Assembly (NCBI RefSeq): GCF_023169945.1
Contig: NZ_AP025591.1
Coordinates: 124,001-188,000, forward strand
From: Anaeromyxobacter oryzae
Lineage (GTDB): Bacteria; Myxococcota; Myxococcia; Myxococcales; Anaeromyxobacteraceae
Length of the DNA stretch: 64,000 nt
Direction of reading: 5' to 3'
The notes under the pieces were generated by a model that had not been told where the DNA came from, did no database searches, and worked only from the letters and a program-made list of their open reading frames with translations. A program made the translations under genes and the position numbers. Of this stretch, positions 30,000-38,699 are shown piece after piece. Positions within the stretch are counted from its first letter, which is position 1; every line of letters starts with the position of its first letter.

Positions 30000-31103
30000 T
30001 CAGAGCACGGGCGTCGAGAAGACCCGTTCGGGCCGCGCGAACAGATAGCCCTGGAGGAGATCGCAGCCGAGCGCGACGAGCGCGTCGCGCTCGGCGGCGG
30101 CCTCGATCCCCTCGCACACGACGCGTGCGCCGAGCTCGCGGCCGAGCTCCGTCACGGACCGCACGACGCGCTGCTGCAGCGGGCTCCGGTCGATGCCGCG
30201 GACGAGCGAGAGATCGATCTTCACGACCTCGGGCTGGAGCGCGGGGAAGCTCGCCAGGCCGGAGTAGCCCGCGCCGAGGTCGTCCACCGCGAGCCGGTAC
30301 CCCAGCGCGCGGAGCGCCGCGAGCCGCTCGGCGAGCGCATCGATGCCCTCGAGCGCCGCGCGCTCGGTGATCTCGAGCACCACGCGCCGCGCGTGGACCG
30401 AGAGCGGCGCGGACGCCTCGTAGAGCGCCTCGTCGGCGAGGTCGCTCGCGTGGAGGTTCACGAAGAGGAGCTTGCCGTCGGGCGCGCCCGGTGCGGCGGC
30501 GGCGACGCGCGCGCGGATGGCGCGGCCGAGGTCGCGCAGCCGCCCGCTCCGCTCCGCGGCCGCGAGGATCGCGCTGGCGTCCCGGAGCCCCGCAGCGTCG
30601 GACCGGACCAGCGCCTCGTACCCGAACACCGTCCCGGCGCTCCAGGAGACGATGGGCTGGAAGGCCATCCAGAGGCGGTCGATCGCGCCGTCGAGCGTGG
30701 TCCCGTCGGCGGCCGCGGGCGCGGGCCGGCGCCGTCGCTCGGCGCCGGCCTGCACCGCGCGGTTCACGGCGTCGAGCAGCGCCTCGATGTCCACCGGCTT
30801 CGTCAGGTACCGGAACGCGCCGTACTCGACGGCGCGCACCGCGGTCTCGATGGCGGGGCCGCCGGTCACGAGCACGACCGGCACGTCGAGCGACAGCTCC
30901 CGGAGGCGCCGGAGGAACTCGATCCCGGAGAGCCGGGGCATGTTGATGTCCGAGACCACGGCGTCGAAGCCGCCGCCGCGGACCTTCTCGAGCGCCTCCT
31001 CGCCGTCGCAGGCGGTCTCGAGCGCGAGCCCACCGGACCGGAGCACCTTGGTGTAGGCGTGCCGGACGATGGGGTCGTCTTCGACGAGGAGCACCTGGCT
31101 CAT
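30000..31103 (-). CDS. Response regulator with receiver and EAL (c-di-GMP phosphodiesterase) domains
   Basis: 367 residues. Residues ~1-120 are a receiver domain (LLVEDDPIVRHAY; phosphoacceptor Asp in VVSDINMPRLSG). Residues ~140-367 are an EAL domain with the residues expected of an active enzyme: GYEALVRS, VNLHASDL, LEITERA, AVDDLGAGYSGL, VVKIDLSLVRGID, CEGIE, GCDLLQGYLFARP. It should hydrolyse cyclic di-GMP under control of an unlinked kinase. The ATG at 31103 begins the conserved receiver start; the frame is open further upstream without meaning. Confidence 0.9.
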   Translation of the reverse strand: MSQVLLVEDDPIVRHAYTKVLRSGGLALETACDGEEALEKVRGGGFDAVVSDINMPRLSGIEFLRRLRELSLDVPVVLVTGGPAIETAVRAVEYGAFRYLTKPVDIEALLDAVNRAVQAGAERRRRPAPAAADGTTLDGAIDRLWMAFQPIVSWSAGTVFGYEALVRSDAAGLRDASAILAAAERSGRLRDLGRAIRARVAAAAPGAPDGKLLFVNLHASDLADEALYEASAPLSVHARRVVLEITERAALEGIDALAERLAALRALGYRLAVDDLGAGYSGLASFPALQPEVVKIDLSLVRGIDRSPLQQRVVRSVTELGRELGARVVCEGIEAAAERDALVALGCDLLQGYLFARPERVFSTPVL

Positions 31104-31309
31104 GGTCCGGCTCCGGGCGCTGCAGGGGTCCGCCGAGGTGGGGGAGCAGGGGCCGTGCCAGCGGAAGCACGCGAGAACCGGGCGGCTGACGCCGGGGCTC
31201 CGCGACCCCACGCGGTGGCCGACCCGGGGACGAGCGGCGCCTGCGACAGGGCGCGCGGCCATCAGAAGAGGCTTGCGCGACCCTGCCCGGACGCGGCAAT
31301 GAGGGATCG

Positions 31310-32263
31310 ATGTCGTCCCGTCCCATGTCCCTCGCCCGCTTCGCGTGGCTGTCCATCGCCGCGGCGGTGGTGACGATCGCGCTGAAGACCGTCGCGTACC
31401 TGCTCACCGGGTCCGTCGGCCTCCTCTCCGACGCGCTCGAGTCGATCGTGAACCTCGTCGCGGCCACGCTGACGCTCACGATGCTGAACGTGGCGGCGCG
31501 CCCCGAGGACGAGGAGCACGCGTACGGCTACGGCAAGGCGGAGTACTTCGCGAGCGGCGCCGAGGGCGCCCTCATCCTGCTCGCCGCGGTCGCCATCGCC
31601 TGGACGGCGATCGCCCGCCTCCTCGCGCCGCGCCCCATCGAGCAGGCTGGCCTGGGCCTCGTCGTGTCGACCGGCGCGTCGCTCGTGAACCTCGGCGTCG
31701 CGCGGGTGCTGCTCAAGGCGGGCCGCCGCCACCACTCGATCGCGCTCGAGGCGGACGCGCATCACCTCATGACCGACGTCTGGACCAGCGCCGGCGTGCT
31801 GGTCGGGATCGGCGCGGTGGCGCTCACCGGGTGGCAGCGGCTCGACCCGATCATCGCCATCGCGGTGGCGGTGAACATCGTCTGGACCGGCGTCCAGATC
31901 CTCCGCCGCTCGGCCCGCGGCCTGCTCGACCGCGCGCTGCCGGGGCAGGAGCAGGAAGCGCTCCGGCAGGTCCTCGCGCGGTACGAGGGGACCGAGCACG
32001 TCCAGTTCCACGCGCTGCGCACGCGGCAGGCGGGCCCCCGCCGGTTCGTGTCGCTCCACGTGCTCGTCCCGGGGATCTGGACGGTCTCCCGCGGCCACGC
32101 GCTCCTCGAGGACATCGAGAGCGGCATCCGCGCCGTCGTCCCGAACTGCAACGTGATCACGCACCTCGAGGCGCTCGAGGATCCGACGTCCTGGCAGGAC
32201 GTCGGGCTCGACCGCGCCGCTCCGGGGACCGAGCCGCGGCCTCCCGCCGGCGCCGCCCGCTGA
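31310..32263 (+). CDS. Cation diffusion facilitator (metal efflux) family protein
   Basis: 317 residues with six membrane helices and a C-terminal cytoplasmic domain. The metal-site acidic residues are seen in [13 protein letters not shown] (helix 2) and [14 protein letters not shown] (helix 5). The signature [15 protein letters not shown] follows helix 2, as in the Fe/Zn-type branch. It should export Zn, Fe, Mn or similar divalent ions in exchange for protons. The gene is divergent from the receiver-EAL gene across about 206 bp. The metal cannot be assigned from sequence alone. Confidence 0.9.
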   Translation: MSSRPMSLARFAWLSIAAAVVTIALKTVAYLLTGSVGLLSDALESIVNLVAATLTLTMLNVAARPEDEEHAYGYGKAEYFASGAEGALILLAAVAIAWTAIARLLAPRPIEQAGLGLVVSTGASLVNLGVARVLLKAGRRHHSIALEADAHHLMTDVWTSAGVLVGIGAVALTGWQRLDPIIAIAVAVNIVWTGVQILRRSARGLLDRALPGQEQEALRQVLARYEGTEHVQFHALRTRQAGPRRFVSLHVLVPGIWTVSRGHALLEDIESGIRAVVPNCNVITHLEALEDPTSWQDVGLDRAAPGTEPRPPAGAAR

Positions 32264-32354
32264 CTCTGGAGTCGGGGACGACGCGGACGCGGGGTGCAAG
32301 CCGGCCCGAGATGAGCTATTCCGGTGGGCCCACCCTCGCCGGACGGACCACGGG

Positions 32355-33428
32355 ATGCAGAAGACCGAGAACCTGAACGTCGCCGCCTTCGACCTCATGC
32401 CTTCGCCGGACGAGGTGAAGGCCAAGGCCCCGCTCACCGAGAGCGCGGCGCGCACCGTCGTCCAGAGCCGCCGCACCATCGAGGCGATCCTCGACGGTCG
32501 CGACCCGCGGCTCTTCGTCGTCGTCGGCCCGTGCTCGATGCACGATCCCGTCGCCGGTCTCGACTACGCTCGCCGGCTCCGCGCGCTCTCCGACGAGGTG
32601 GCCGACACGATCCACCTCGTGATGCGTGTCTACTTCGAGAAGCCGCGCACCTCGCTCGGGTGGAAGGGCTTCATCAACGACCCGCGGATGGACGACTCGT
32701 TCCGGATCGACGAGGGCATGCTCGAGGCCCGCCGGTTCCTGCTCTCCGTCAACGAGCTCGGCATCCCCGCCGGCACCGAGGCGCTCGATCCGATCGCGCC
32801 GCACTTCTACGGCGACCTGGTCGCCTGGACCGCCATCGGCGCGCGCACCTCGGAGTCGCAGACGCACCGGGAGATGGCCTCCGGCCTCTCCACGCCGGTC
32901 GGGTTCAAGAACGGCACCGACGGCGACGTGGACGCTGCCGTGAACGCGATCCTCTCCTCGCGCGGCGCGCACGCGTTCCTCGGCATCAACGACCAGGGGC
33001 GCACGGCCATCATCCGCACCCGCGGGAACCGCTACGGACACGTGGTGCTCCGCGGCGGCGGCGGGCGGCCGAACTACGACACCGTGTCGATCTCGCTCGC
33101 GGAGCAGGCGCTCTCGAAGGCGAAGCTCCCGCAGAACATCGTGGTCGACTGCTCCCACGCGAACTCGTGGAAGAAGCACGACCTGCAGCCGCTCGTCATG
33201 AAGGACGTCGTCCACCAGATCCGCGAGGGGAACCGGTCCGTCGTGGGGCTCATGGTGGAGAGCTTCATCGGCGCCGGCAGCCAGCCCATCCTGCCGCCGG
33301 ACAAGTCCCAGCTGAAGTACGGCGTCTCGGTCACGGACGCGTGCGTCTCGTGGGAGACGACCGAGGAGATGATCCGGTCGGCGCGGGAGATCCTGAAGGA
33401 CGTGCTGCCCGCGCGGAAGCGCGGCTAG
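32355..33428 (+). CDS. aroG: 3-deoxy-7-phosphoheptulonate synthase (DAHP synthase, class I)
   Basis: 357 residues. Motifs of the type I alpha family are clear: VVVGPCSMHDPVAGLDYARR, MRVYFEKPRTSLGWKGFIND, GLSTPVGFKNGTDGD, DCSHANSWKKH and SFIGAGSQP. It condenses erythrose 4-phosphate with phosphoenolpyruvate, the first step of aromatic amino acid synthesis. The N-terminal ~35 residues are the short extension that in relatives takes part in feedback control by Phe, Tyr or Trp. aroG is used here in the generic sense, since the isoenzyme type cannot be told. Confidence 0.93.
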   Translation: MQKTENLNVAAFDLMPSPDEVKAKAPLTESAARTVVQSRRTIEAILDGRDPRLFVVVGPCSMHDPVAGLDYARRLRALSDEVADTIHLVMRVYFEKPRTSLGWKGFINDPRMDDSFRIDEGMLEARRFLLSVNELGIPAGTEALDPIAPHFYGDLVAWTAIGARTSESQTHREMASGLSTPVGFKNGTDGDVDAAVNAILSSRGAHAFLGINDQGRTAIIRTRGNRYGHVVLRGGGGRPNYDTVSISLAEQALSKAKLPQNIVVDCSHANSWKKHDLQPLVMKDVVHQIREGNRSVVGLMVESFIGAGSQPILPPDKSQLKYGVSVTDACVSWETTEEMIRSAREILKDVLPARKRG

Positions 33429-33462
33429 ACGAGGGTCGGGCGCCCGCGACCCTGACCGGCCG

Positions 33463-35088
33463 CTAGGCGGCGCGGACGACGACCCCGGTCGCCGTCTCCC
33501 CGAACACGTACTCGGGGTGCAGCCGCTCCGCGGTCTGCAGCGCCCAGGCGCGGTCGAAGAGCACCACCGGACGGTCGCGCACGTCGAGCACGACCATCCC
33601 CTCGACCGCGTCCGAGAGCGCGTCGAGGTCGAGCGGAGCGCCGTCCGCCCGCGCCGGCCAGCGCGCGAGCTGCCACGGGACCGGCTCGAGCCGCACCTGC
33701 GCGCCGTACTCGGACTCGAGGCGGTACTTCACCACCTCGAACTGGAGCTGCCCGAGGGCGCCGAGGACGAGGTCGCCCGCGCGGCCCGCGGGCGGGTGAT
33801 AGAGCTGGATCGTCCCCTCCTGCGCGAGCTGCTCGATGCCGCGGGCGAACTGCTTCCGCTTGAGCGGGTCCACCATCACGAGCCGCGCGAAGTGCTCGGG
33901 CGCGAAGCTCGGGATGGGCTCGAACGAGAACGTCGAGCCGCCGGTGAGCGTGTCGCCGATCTCGAACGTCCCCGGGTCGTGCACGCCGACCACGTCGCCC
34001 GGGAAGCTCTCGTCCACGACGGTCCGATCGCGGGCCATGAACGTGGACGGGTTCGCGAGCCGGATCTCCTTGCCTGTCCGGACGTGCGTGACCTTCATCC
34101 CGCGCGTCATCTTCCCCGAGCAGATCCGGACGAAGGCCACGCGGTCGCGGTGCGCCTTGTCCATGTTCGCCTGGATCTTGAACACGAACCCGCTGAACTC
34201 GTCGCGGGCGGGCTCGACCGGCCCCTGGTCGGTCGCGCGCGGGCGGGGCGGGGGCATCAGCTCGCAGAACGACTCGAGGAACGCCTCGAGACCGAAGTTG
34301 TTGATGGCGCTCCCGAAGAAGAGGGGCGAGAGCGCGCCCTCGAGGAACTTCTCGCGGTCGAAGCCGTCTCCCGCGAGCTCGAGCAGCTCGGCGTCGTGCT
34401 TGAGCCGCTCGTAGCCCTCGTCGTCCAGCTCGGCGCGGACGAGCGGATCGTCGATCCCCGCCACCTCGACCGGCGGCCGCTCCGCGCCGAGGCCCGCCGA
34501 CGACGCGGCGTGGCCCGCGTCGAAGAGGTAGACGCGCCTCGCGAGCCGGTGCCACACGCCGCGGAAGACGCCGCCGCGGAAGATGGGCCAGGTGACGGGG
34601 AAGACGCCGATGCCGAGCACGCTCTCGACCTCGCCGATGAGGTCGAACGGATCGCGGCCGGCGCGGTCCATCTTGTTCACGAACGAGAAGATCGGGATCG
34701 CCCGCTGCTTGCAGACGCGGAAGAGCTTGCGCGTCTGCGCCTCGACGCCCTTGGCGCGGTCGAGGAGCATCACCGCGCCGTCGACGGCGTGGAGCGTCCG
34801 GTAGGTGTCCTCGCTGAAGTCGGCGTGGCCGGGCGTGTCGAGCAGGTTCAACGCGAAGCCGCGATACGGGAACTGGAGGACGGAGGTCGTGATGGAGATG
34901 CCGCGCTCGCGCTCCATCTCCATCCAGTCGGAGACCGCGCTCGCCCGGCCACGCTTCGCCTTGACGGCGCCGGCGAGCTGGATCACGCCGCCGTACAGGA
35001 GGAGCTTCTCCGTGAGGGTCGTCTTGCCCGCGTCGGGGTGAGAGATGATGGCGAAGGTGCGCCGGCGGGCGATCTCGTGCTGGCTCAT
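33463..35088 (-). CDS. prfC: Peptide chain release factor 3
   Basis: 541 residues, close to the usual RF3 length. It has a translational GTPase domain: P-loop SHPDAGKTTLTEKLL, switch I region with ERGISITTSVLQF, G3 DTPGHADFSEDTYRT, and G4 NKMD. The start (MSQHEIARRRTFAIISHPDAGK, shown from ARRRTFAIISHPDAG) and KRGRASAVSDWMEMERERG are RF3 signatures separating it from EF-G. RF3 recycles RF1/RF2 from the ribosome after peptide release. It converges on aroG with 34 bp between the stops. Confidence 0.95.
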   Translation of the reverse strand: MSQHEIARRRTFAIISHPDAGKTTLTEKLLLYGGVIQLAGAVKAKRGRASAVSDWMEMERERGISITTSVLQFPYRGFALNLLDTPGHADFSEDTYRTLHAVDGAVMLLDRAKGVEAQTRKLFRVCKQRAIPIFSFVNKMDRAGRDPFDLIGEVESVLGIGVFPVTWPIFRGGVFRGVWHRLARRVYLFDAGHAASSAGLGAERPPVEVAGIDDPLVRAELDDEGYERLKHDAELLELAGDGFDREKFLEGALSPLFFGSAINNFGLEAFLESFCELMPPPRPRATDQGPVEPARDEFSGFVFKIQANMDKAHRDRVAFVRICSGKMTRGMKVTHVRTGKEIRLANPSTFMARDRTVVDESFPGDVVGVHDPGTFEIGDTLTGGSTFSFEPIPSFAPEHFARLVMVDPLKRKQFARGIEQLAQEGTIQLYHPPAGRAGDLVLGALGQLQFEVVKYRLESEYGAQVRLEPVPWQLARWPARADGAPLDLDALSDAVEGMVVLDVRDRPVVLFDRAWALQTAERLHPEYVFGETATGVVVRAA

Positions 35089-35234
35089 GGCGGACCGGGG
35101 GTCTTAACACGCCGGGGCGGCCTGCGACAGCCGGCCGGCCTTCCCCCGGGGGTCCCCGCCCGAGAGCGCTGCGCGCGACGCGCCGCGGTGATACCTCGAT
35201 CCGGTGCCGGGCCGCGTGCCGGCGTGGAGGCCCC

Positions 35235-35597
35235 ATGGAGCTCACGAGGCGGCTGGTCGATCTGGAGGACCGGTTCTGGGCGTCGGCGGGGGATCCGGAG
35301 TTCTACCGCCGCGCGCTCGCCGCGAACGCGGTGATGGTGTTCCCGCACCCGGCGCGCGTGCTCGACCGCGATGGGGCCATCGGCGCGGTCGCGACCACCA
35401 AGCCGTGGACCTCCTGGGCGCTGGAGGACCGGCGCGCCGTGCGGCTCTCCGAGAGCACGGCGGTCCTGACGTATCGCGCGCTCGCGCGGCGCGAGGGCCA
35501 GGCGCCGTACGCCGCGCTCGTCACGAGCGTCTACGTCGAGGAGGACGGCGCCTGGAAGCTCGCCGTCCATCAGCAGACGCCGGTGCCCGCTCCGTAG
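35235..35597 (+). CDS. NTF2-like (DUF4440-type) small protein
   Basis: 120 residues: an N-terminal helix (TRRLVDLEDRFWASAG), a strand AVMVFPHPARVLDRD, and closing strands AVLTYRALARREGQ and YAALVTSVYVEEDGAWKLAVHQQTP (shown in part). This is the NTF2-like fold with the 'W-K-L-x-x-H-Q' ending typical of DUF4440 proteins. No catalytic residues stand out. It is divergent from prfC across 146 bp and is not close in sequence to the other NTF2-like protein at 18.6 kb. Confidence 0.75.
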   Translation: MELTRRLVDLEDRFWASAGDPEFYRRALAANAVMVFPHPARVLDRDGAIGAVATTKPWTSWALEDRRAVRLSESTAVLTYRALARREGQAPYAALVTSVYVEEDGAWKLAVHQQTPVPAP

Positions 35598-35650
35598 CGT
35601 GAGGTGCGACCGACGGTCGCCCTTCGATGAGCGCTGCGGTTCCCGGGTCG

Positions 35651-35935
35651 TCAGCCCCGGTCGCCGGAGCCGCCCGGATCTCGGTCCGCGCCGGTCGCCA
35701 CGTCGCCCTTCGGGACGCGCGCCTCGGAGTCGTCCGGCGCTGCGGTCGCGCGGGCGATCTGGCCCGGGCGCTTCCGCTCCTCCGCCCGGCGCTCCGGCTG
35801 GCCCCGATCCTCGCGGGTCGCGTGCTCCTGGCCGCCGGTGTCCGACATCTCGGCCTCCTCGAACTCGGCCCGGGTCTCCTTGTCCATGGCCCGCATGAGA
35901 TCGCGAGGATCGTTCGCGTCGCGGCTCTCGCCCAT
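35651..35935 (-). CDS. Small, highly charged hydrophilic protein
   Basis: 94 residues from ATG 35935, with a strong AGGAGG eight bases upstream. The product is almost free of hydrophobic residues and rich in Asp, Glu, Arg and Gly (DLMRAMDKETRAEFEEAEM, then EDRGQPERRAEERKRPGQ), so it is probably disordered. Similar short stress- or desiccation-type hydrophilic proteins exist, but there is no family signature here. The ribosome binding site is the best argument that it is a real gene. Confidence 0.55.
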   Translation of the reverse strand: MGESRDANDPRDLMRAMDKETRAEFEEAEMSDTGGQEHATREDRGQPERRAEERKRPGQIARATAAPDDSEARVPKGDVATGADRDPGGSGDRG

Positions 35936-36076
35936 GGTGCGGCCTCCTGGCTCCACCCTGGGCATGCATCCGCAGGCTGGCACCGGCCGGCCGGGCGGCA
36001 TCGGCCCGGCGCCTCGTCGAGCCGGGCGCGGTTCGCGCGGCCGCTCCTAGATTCTCCTCCTTCCCCGGAGGACCCC

Positions 36077-36454
36077 ATGCCCCTCGTTCGCATCGACCTG
36101 AAGCCCGGCCGCACCGCCGCCGACCGCGCCGCCATCGGTGACGCGGTCCACCGCGCGATGGTGGAGACCATCAACGTTCCGCCCAAGGATCGGTTCCAGA
36201 TCATCGTCGAGCGTCCGGCGGACGCGATCGTCTACGACCCGTCCTACCTGGAGATCGCTCGCGGCGACGGGATCGTCATCGTCCAGATCACGCTCAACGC
36301 CGGTCGAACGATCGAGATGAAGAAGGCGCTCTATGCGCGCATCGCGGACCTGCTCGCGGAGCGCGGGGTCCGGCGCGAGGACGTGCTGGTCTCGCTCGTC
36401 GAGGTGGCGAAGGAGAACTGGTCGTTCGGGAACGGCGTCGCGCAGTACGCGTGA
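36077..36454 (+). CDS. Tautomerase-family protein
   Basis: 125 residues. After Met removal the N-terminus is Pro1 (MPLVRIDLKPGRTAADR), the catalytic base of 4-oxalocrotonate tautomerase superfamily enzymes. The two-strand/helix repeats are seen in DAVHRAMVETINVPPKDRFQ and KKALYARIADLLAERGVRREDVLV (shown in part), so this is the longer two-motif form. It probably isomerises an enol/keto substrate; which one is unknown. GGAGG precedes the ATG. It converges with the sigma factor gene downstream. Confidence 0.85.
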   Translation: MPLVRIDLKPGRTAADRAAIGDAVHRAMVETINVPPKDRFQIIVERPADAIVYDPSYLEIARGDGIVIVQITLNAGRTIEMKKALYARIADLLAERGVRREDVLVSLVEVAKENWSFGNGVAQYA

Positions 36455-36464
36455 CCGCCGCGGA

Positions 36465-36527
36465 TGAACAGGGGGAGGAGGAGCCCTCGCGAGAGCAGCG
36501 CCTCCTCCCCACCCCCCAGCCTGTTCA
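36465..36527. terminator. Two-tier inverted repeat between convergent genes
   Basis: An outer 8-bp repeat (TGAACAGG at 36465-36472 with CCTGTTCA at 36520-36527) encloses a 10-bp one (GGGGAGGAGG at 36472-36481 with CCTCCTCCCC at 36501-36510). It starts 10 bp after the tautomerase stop and would serve as a terminator, perhaps for both the tautomerase gene and the opposing sigma factor gene. No T-run follows. Confidence 0.5.
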
Positions 36528-36654
36528 GGGACACCCACCAAGCATCCCGCTTCCATGGAACGCCGCGGCGGGGGGATGTGACAATAGGGGTTAACCCGAT
36601 GGACCGCGACGGCCTGAACACGAGCCGCTGCGCGACCTTGCGGCCGCACGGAGG

Positions 36655-37239
36655 TCAGCTCGGGAGATCGTCGTCCGAGCGTCGCGCGCGGACCAGCTCG
36701 GCGAGCCGGGCCTTGATGCGCTCGTAGCGCTTCCGCAGCGTCGCGGGATCGACCGGAGCGCCCCCGGACGACAGCACGTCCGCCACCTCGTCCCAGGAGA
36801 GCTGCTGGTCGACGCGCAGGACGAGCAGCGTCTGGTCCTGCATCGAGAGCTCGGCCTTGAGCGCCTCGAGCTCCGCGCGCTGCCGCTCCAGGCGGACGGC
36901 GGTGTGCGTCCGCACCTCGTCGGCGAGCCGGCTCGCCTCGCTCGAGTCGAGCCGCCGGCCGAGACGACGCCAGGCGTCGTCCCTCACCTTCATCGCGGCG
37001 CTCCAGGCCGCCTTGAAGGCCCACGTCTTCGCCGACGAGCGCTGCTCGAAGCCGGGGATGCCGCGCCAGACCTGCTCGGCGAAGAGGGAGAAGGCGTCGC
37101 TTGCGTCGTCGCTGTCGCCGAGGACACGGTGGAGGTAGCCGAGCACGCGGGGGCCGTAGCCACGGATGACCTCGGAGGCGGCGGCCCGGTGGTCGGCCAC
37201 AGCGAGCGCGGCGCGGATGCGGGCCTCCACCGGTTGCAT
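36655..37239 (-). CDS. ECF-like RNA polymerase sigma factor
   Basis: 194 residues. A region-2-like part (YLHRVLGDSDDASDAFSLFAEQVWRGIPGF) has the DDxxQ/DASDAF pattern that binds the core enzyme and -10 element (quoted piece: GDSDDASDAFSLFAEQVW). Region 4 is represented by ELSMQDQTLLVLRVDQQLSWDEVADVL, with LSWDEVADVL as the first HTH helix (quoted piece: VLRVDQQLSWDEVADVL). The linker is longer than in typical ECF factors. No anti-sigma factor gene is adjacent, so control is unclear. The GC-rich downstream region carries a hairpin. Confidence 0.8.
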   Translation of the reverse strand: MQPVEARIRAALAVADHRAAASEVIRGYGPRVLGYLHRVLGDSDDASDAFSLFAEQVWRGIPGFEQRSSAKTWAFKAAWSAAMKVRDDAWRRLGRRLDSSEASRLADEVRTHTAVRLERQRAELEALKAELSMQDQTLLVLRVDQQLSWDEVADVLSSGGAPVDPATLRKRYERIKARLAELVRARRSDDDLPS

Positions 37240-37361
37240 GTACGGAAAGTAACCCGGGTTTCCCGCCGGGTCGAGGGTGGGCGGGGTGGGTCGGGCAGGC
37301 CCTGGACTATCGGGAAAACCCTGGGGTGGATGGCGCCGCGGAAGGGAGCGTTCACCGTCGG

Positions 37362-37558
37362 CGAACGCCCCCTCACCCTACCCTCTCCCCCACGCATGAA
37401 GCCGCGCGGGGGAGAGGGAAGACGGTCTTCCAAGATCACCGACCGGTGGTCTCCAAAGACCACCCTCACCGTTCGGCGATGGACCGTTACCGTGGACCAC
37501 CATGGAATCTTCCCTCTCCCCCACCGGGGGAGAGGGCCAGGGTGAGGGGGCTCGTTCG
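37362..37558. repeat. Paired REP-like palindromes in inverted orientation (MITE/BIME-like)
   Basis: Each half contains CCCTCTCCCCC and GGGGGAGAGGG as hairpin arms (37381-37391 with 37408-37418; 37512-37522 with 37526-37536). The outer flanks are also inverted copies: CGAACGCCCCCTCACCCT on the left and AGGGTGAGGGGGCTCGTTCG on the right. The centre (about 37425-37505) is unrelated, less repetitive DNA. The whole 197 bp thus reads as one composite inverted repeat between the sigma factor gene and the graspetide ligase gene. It fits dispersed REP/MITE-type elements. Confidence 0.7.
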
Positions 37559-37569
37559 CGGTACGTGGC

Positions 37570-38508
37570 TCACGCATCCCCTGCCAGCAAGGCCGCCAGC
37601 GCCGCGGTGATCGGCTGCCCCGTCCGCTGCTCCACGAAGAACCACTGGCCGCCGGGGTTCACCTCGAGGAAGAACCAGGCGCCGTCGTCGCGGCGGCGGA
37701 GGTCGATCGCGCCGTAGAGGAGTCCCAGGTCGCGCATGAGGCTCCGCAGGCCCGACGCAATCGCGGGGGGGAGCGCGCAGGCGTTCACGCGGCAGCAGGC
37801 GTAGGCGTCACGGAAGTCGTCCGGCGACGCCGTCTCCCGCGCGTCGATCTCCGCCGCGAACAGCTCTTCGCCCACCGCGGTCACCCGGACGTCCACGCCC
37901 GGGATCCGCTCCTGGAAGAGCACCGGCGCGAGGCGGACGGCGTCGAGCCTCGCGAGGTCGGCCGGGAAGACCCGGCGGGTCGGGCGCGCGTGCGCCTCGG
38001 TGGCGAGGAGCGGCTTGTGGATCGCGCCGCCGTCGCCGAGCGACGCGAGGAACGCGCGCGCCTCGTCGGGATCGCTCGTCACGAGCGTCCGCGGGACCGC
38101 GAGGCCGGCGGCCGACGCGAGCGCGAGCTGGTACGGCTTGTGGCCGGCGGCCTCGTCCGCGGTGGGCGCGTTCACGAACGTCGCGCGGAGCGACGCGAGG
38201 AAGCCCATCACCGCCTCGCCGGTCTGGCGCACCGCGAAGTCGGCGTGGGCGAGGCCGAGCCCGGGCGCCGGCGTGAACGGGCGCGGGCGGCGCCACCAGA
38301 CGGCGGTCACCTCGTCCGCTCGGACGAGGGTGGTCGCGCCGAGACGCAGCTCCAGCGGACGCGCGTCGGGGCCGTACCCCGCCACCACCCGCCCGCGCAC
38401 CGGCAGGTCCGCGAGGTCGAGGACCGTCGCGGCCGCGCCCTGCCGGGCGAGGGCGTCCAGGACGAGAGGCGCGTGCTCGTCTCCGGCGTGGGTGATGGCG
38501 AGGATCAC
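37570..38508 (-). CDS. MvdD-like ATP-grasp ligase of a graspetide (omega-ester peptide) locus
   Basis: 312 residues. The N-terminal domain has the family's WWRRP motif. The ATP-grasp part shows NAPTADEAAGHKPYQLALA and GLAVPRTLVTSDPDEAR (substrate/ATP lobe), VLFQERIPGVDVRVTAVG, and the metal-binding end GAIDLRRR followed by WFFLEVNPGGQWFFVEQ. These match MvdC/MvdD maturases, which use ATP to join Ser/Thr/Lys side chains to Asp/Glu side chains of a precursor peptide. The GTG start at 38508 has a GGGGAG site and lies 20 bp after a 56-residue peptide gene. No transporter or protease is adjacent. Confidence 0.9.
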   Translation of the reverse strand: MILAITHAGDEHAPLVLDALARQGAAATVLDLADLPVRGRVVAGYGPDARPLELRLGATTLVRADEVTAVWWRRPRPFTPAPGLGLAHADFAVRQTGEAVMGFLASLRATFVNAPTADEAAGHKPYQLALASAAGLAVPRTLVTSDPDEARAFLASLGDGGAIHKPLLATEAHARPTRRVFPADLARLDAVRLAPVLFQERIPGVDVRVTAVGEELFAAEIDARETASPDDFRDAYACCRVNACALPPAIASGLRSLMRDLGLLYGAIDLRRRDDGAWFFLEVNPGGQWFFVEQRTGQPITAALAALLAGDA

Positions 38509-38528
38509 GGCTCCCCTTCCCCTCGGCG

Positions 38529-38699
38529 CTACGGGGTCACGGGCGCGGACGGCGCCGCGTCGTCGGCCTCGAGGCCGAAGGGGACCTCGGCGGCGGCCGT
38601 CGCGTCGCTCTCGACGTCGGCCGCCTTGTCGCGCGGCGGCGGGCAGAGCGGCGCTCGGGTGAGATCGAAGATGAAGTTGGTCTCGTACGTTCCGGACAT
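38529..38699 (-). CDS. Probable graspetide precursor peptide
   Basis: 56 residues, with AGGAGG placed correctly before the ATG at 38699. The N-terminal part (MSGTYETNFIFDLTRAPLC) looks like a leader with a hydrophobic TNFIFDLT patch. The rest is rich in acidic residues (D24, D28, E30, D32, E38, E44, D46, D47) with few nucleophiles (K25, S31, T34, S51, T55) and ends APSAPVTP. Precursors of ATP-grasp-modified peptides are small, encoded directly upstream of the ligase and acidic in the core; all three hold here. The usual repeated TxxxExxD core is not obvious, so the ring pattern would be unusual. Confidence 0.7.
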   Translation of the reverse strand: MSGTYETNFIFDLTRAPLCPPPRDKAADVESDATAAAEVPFGLEADDAAPSAPVTP

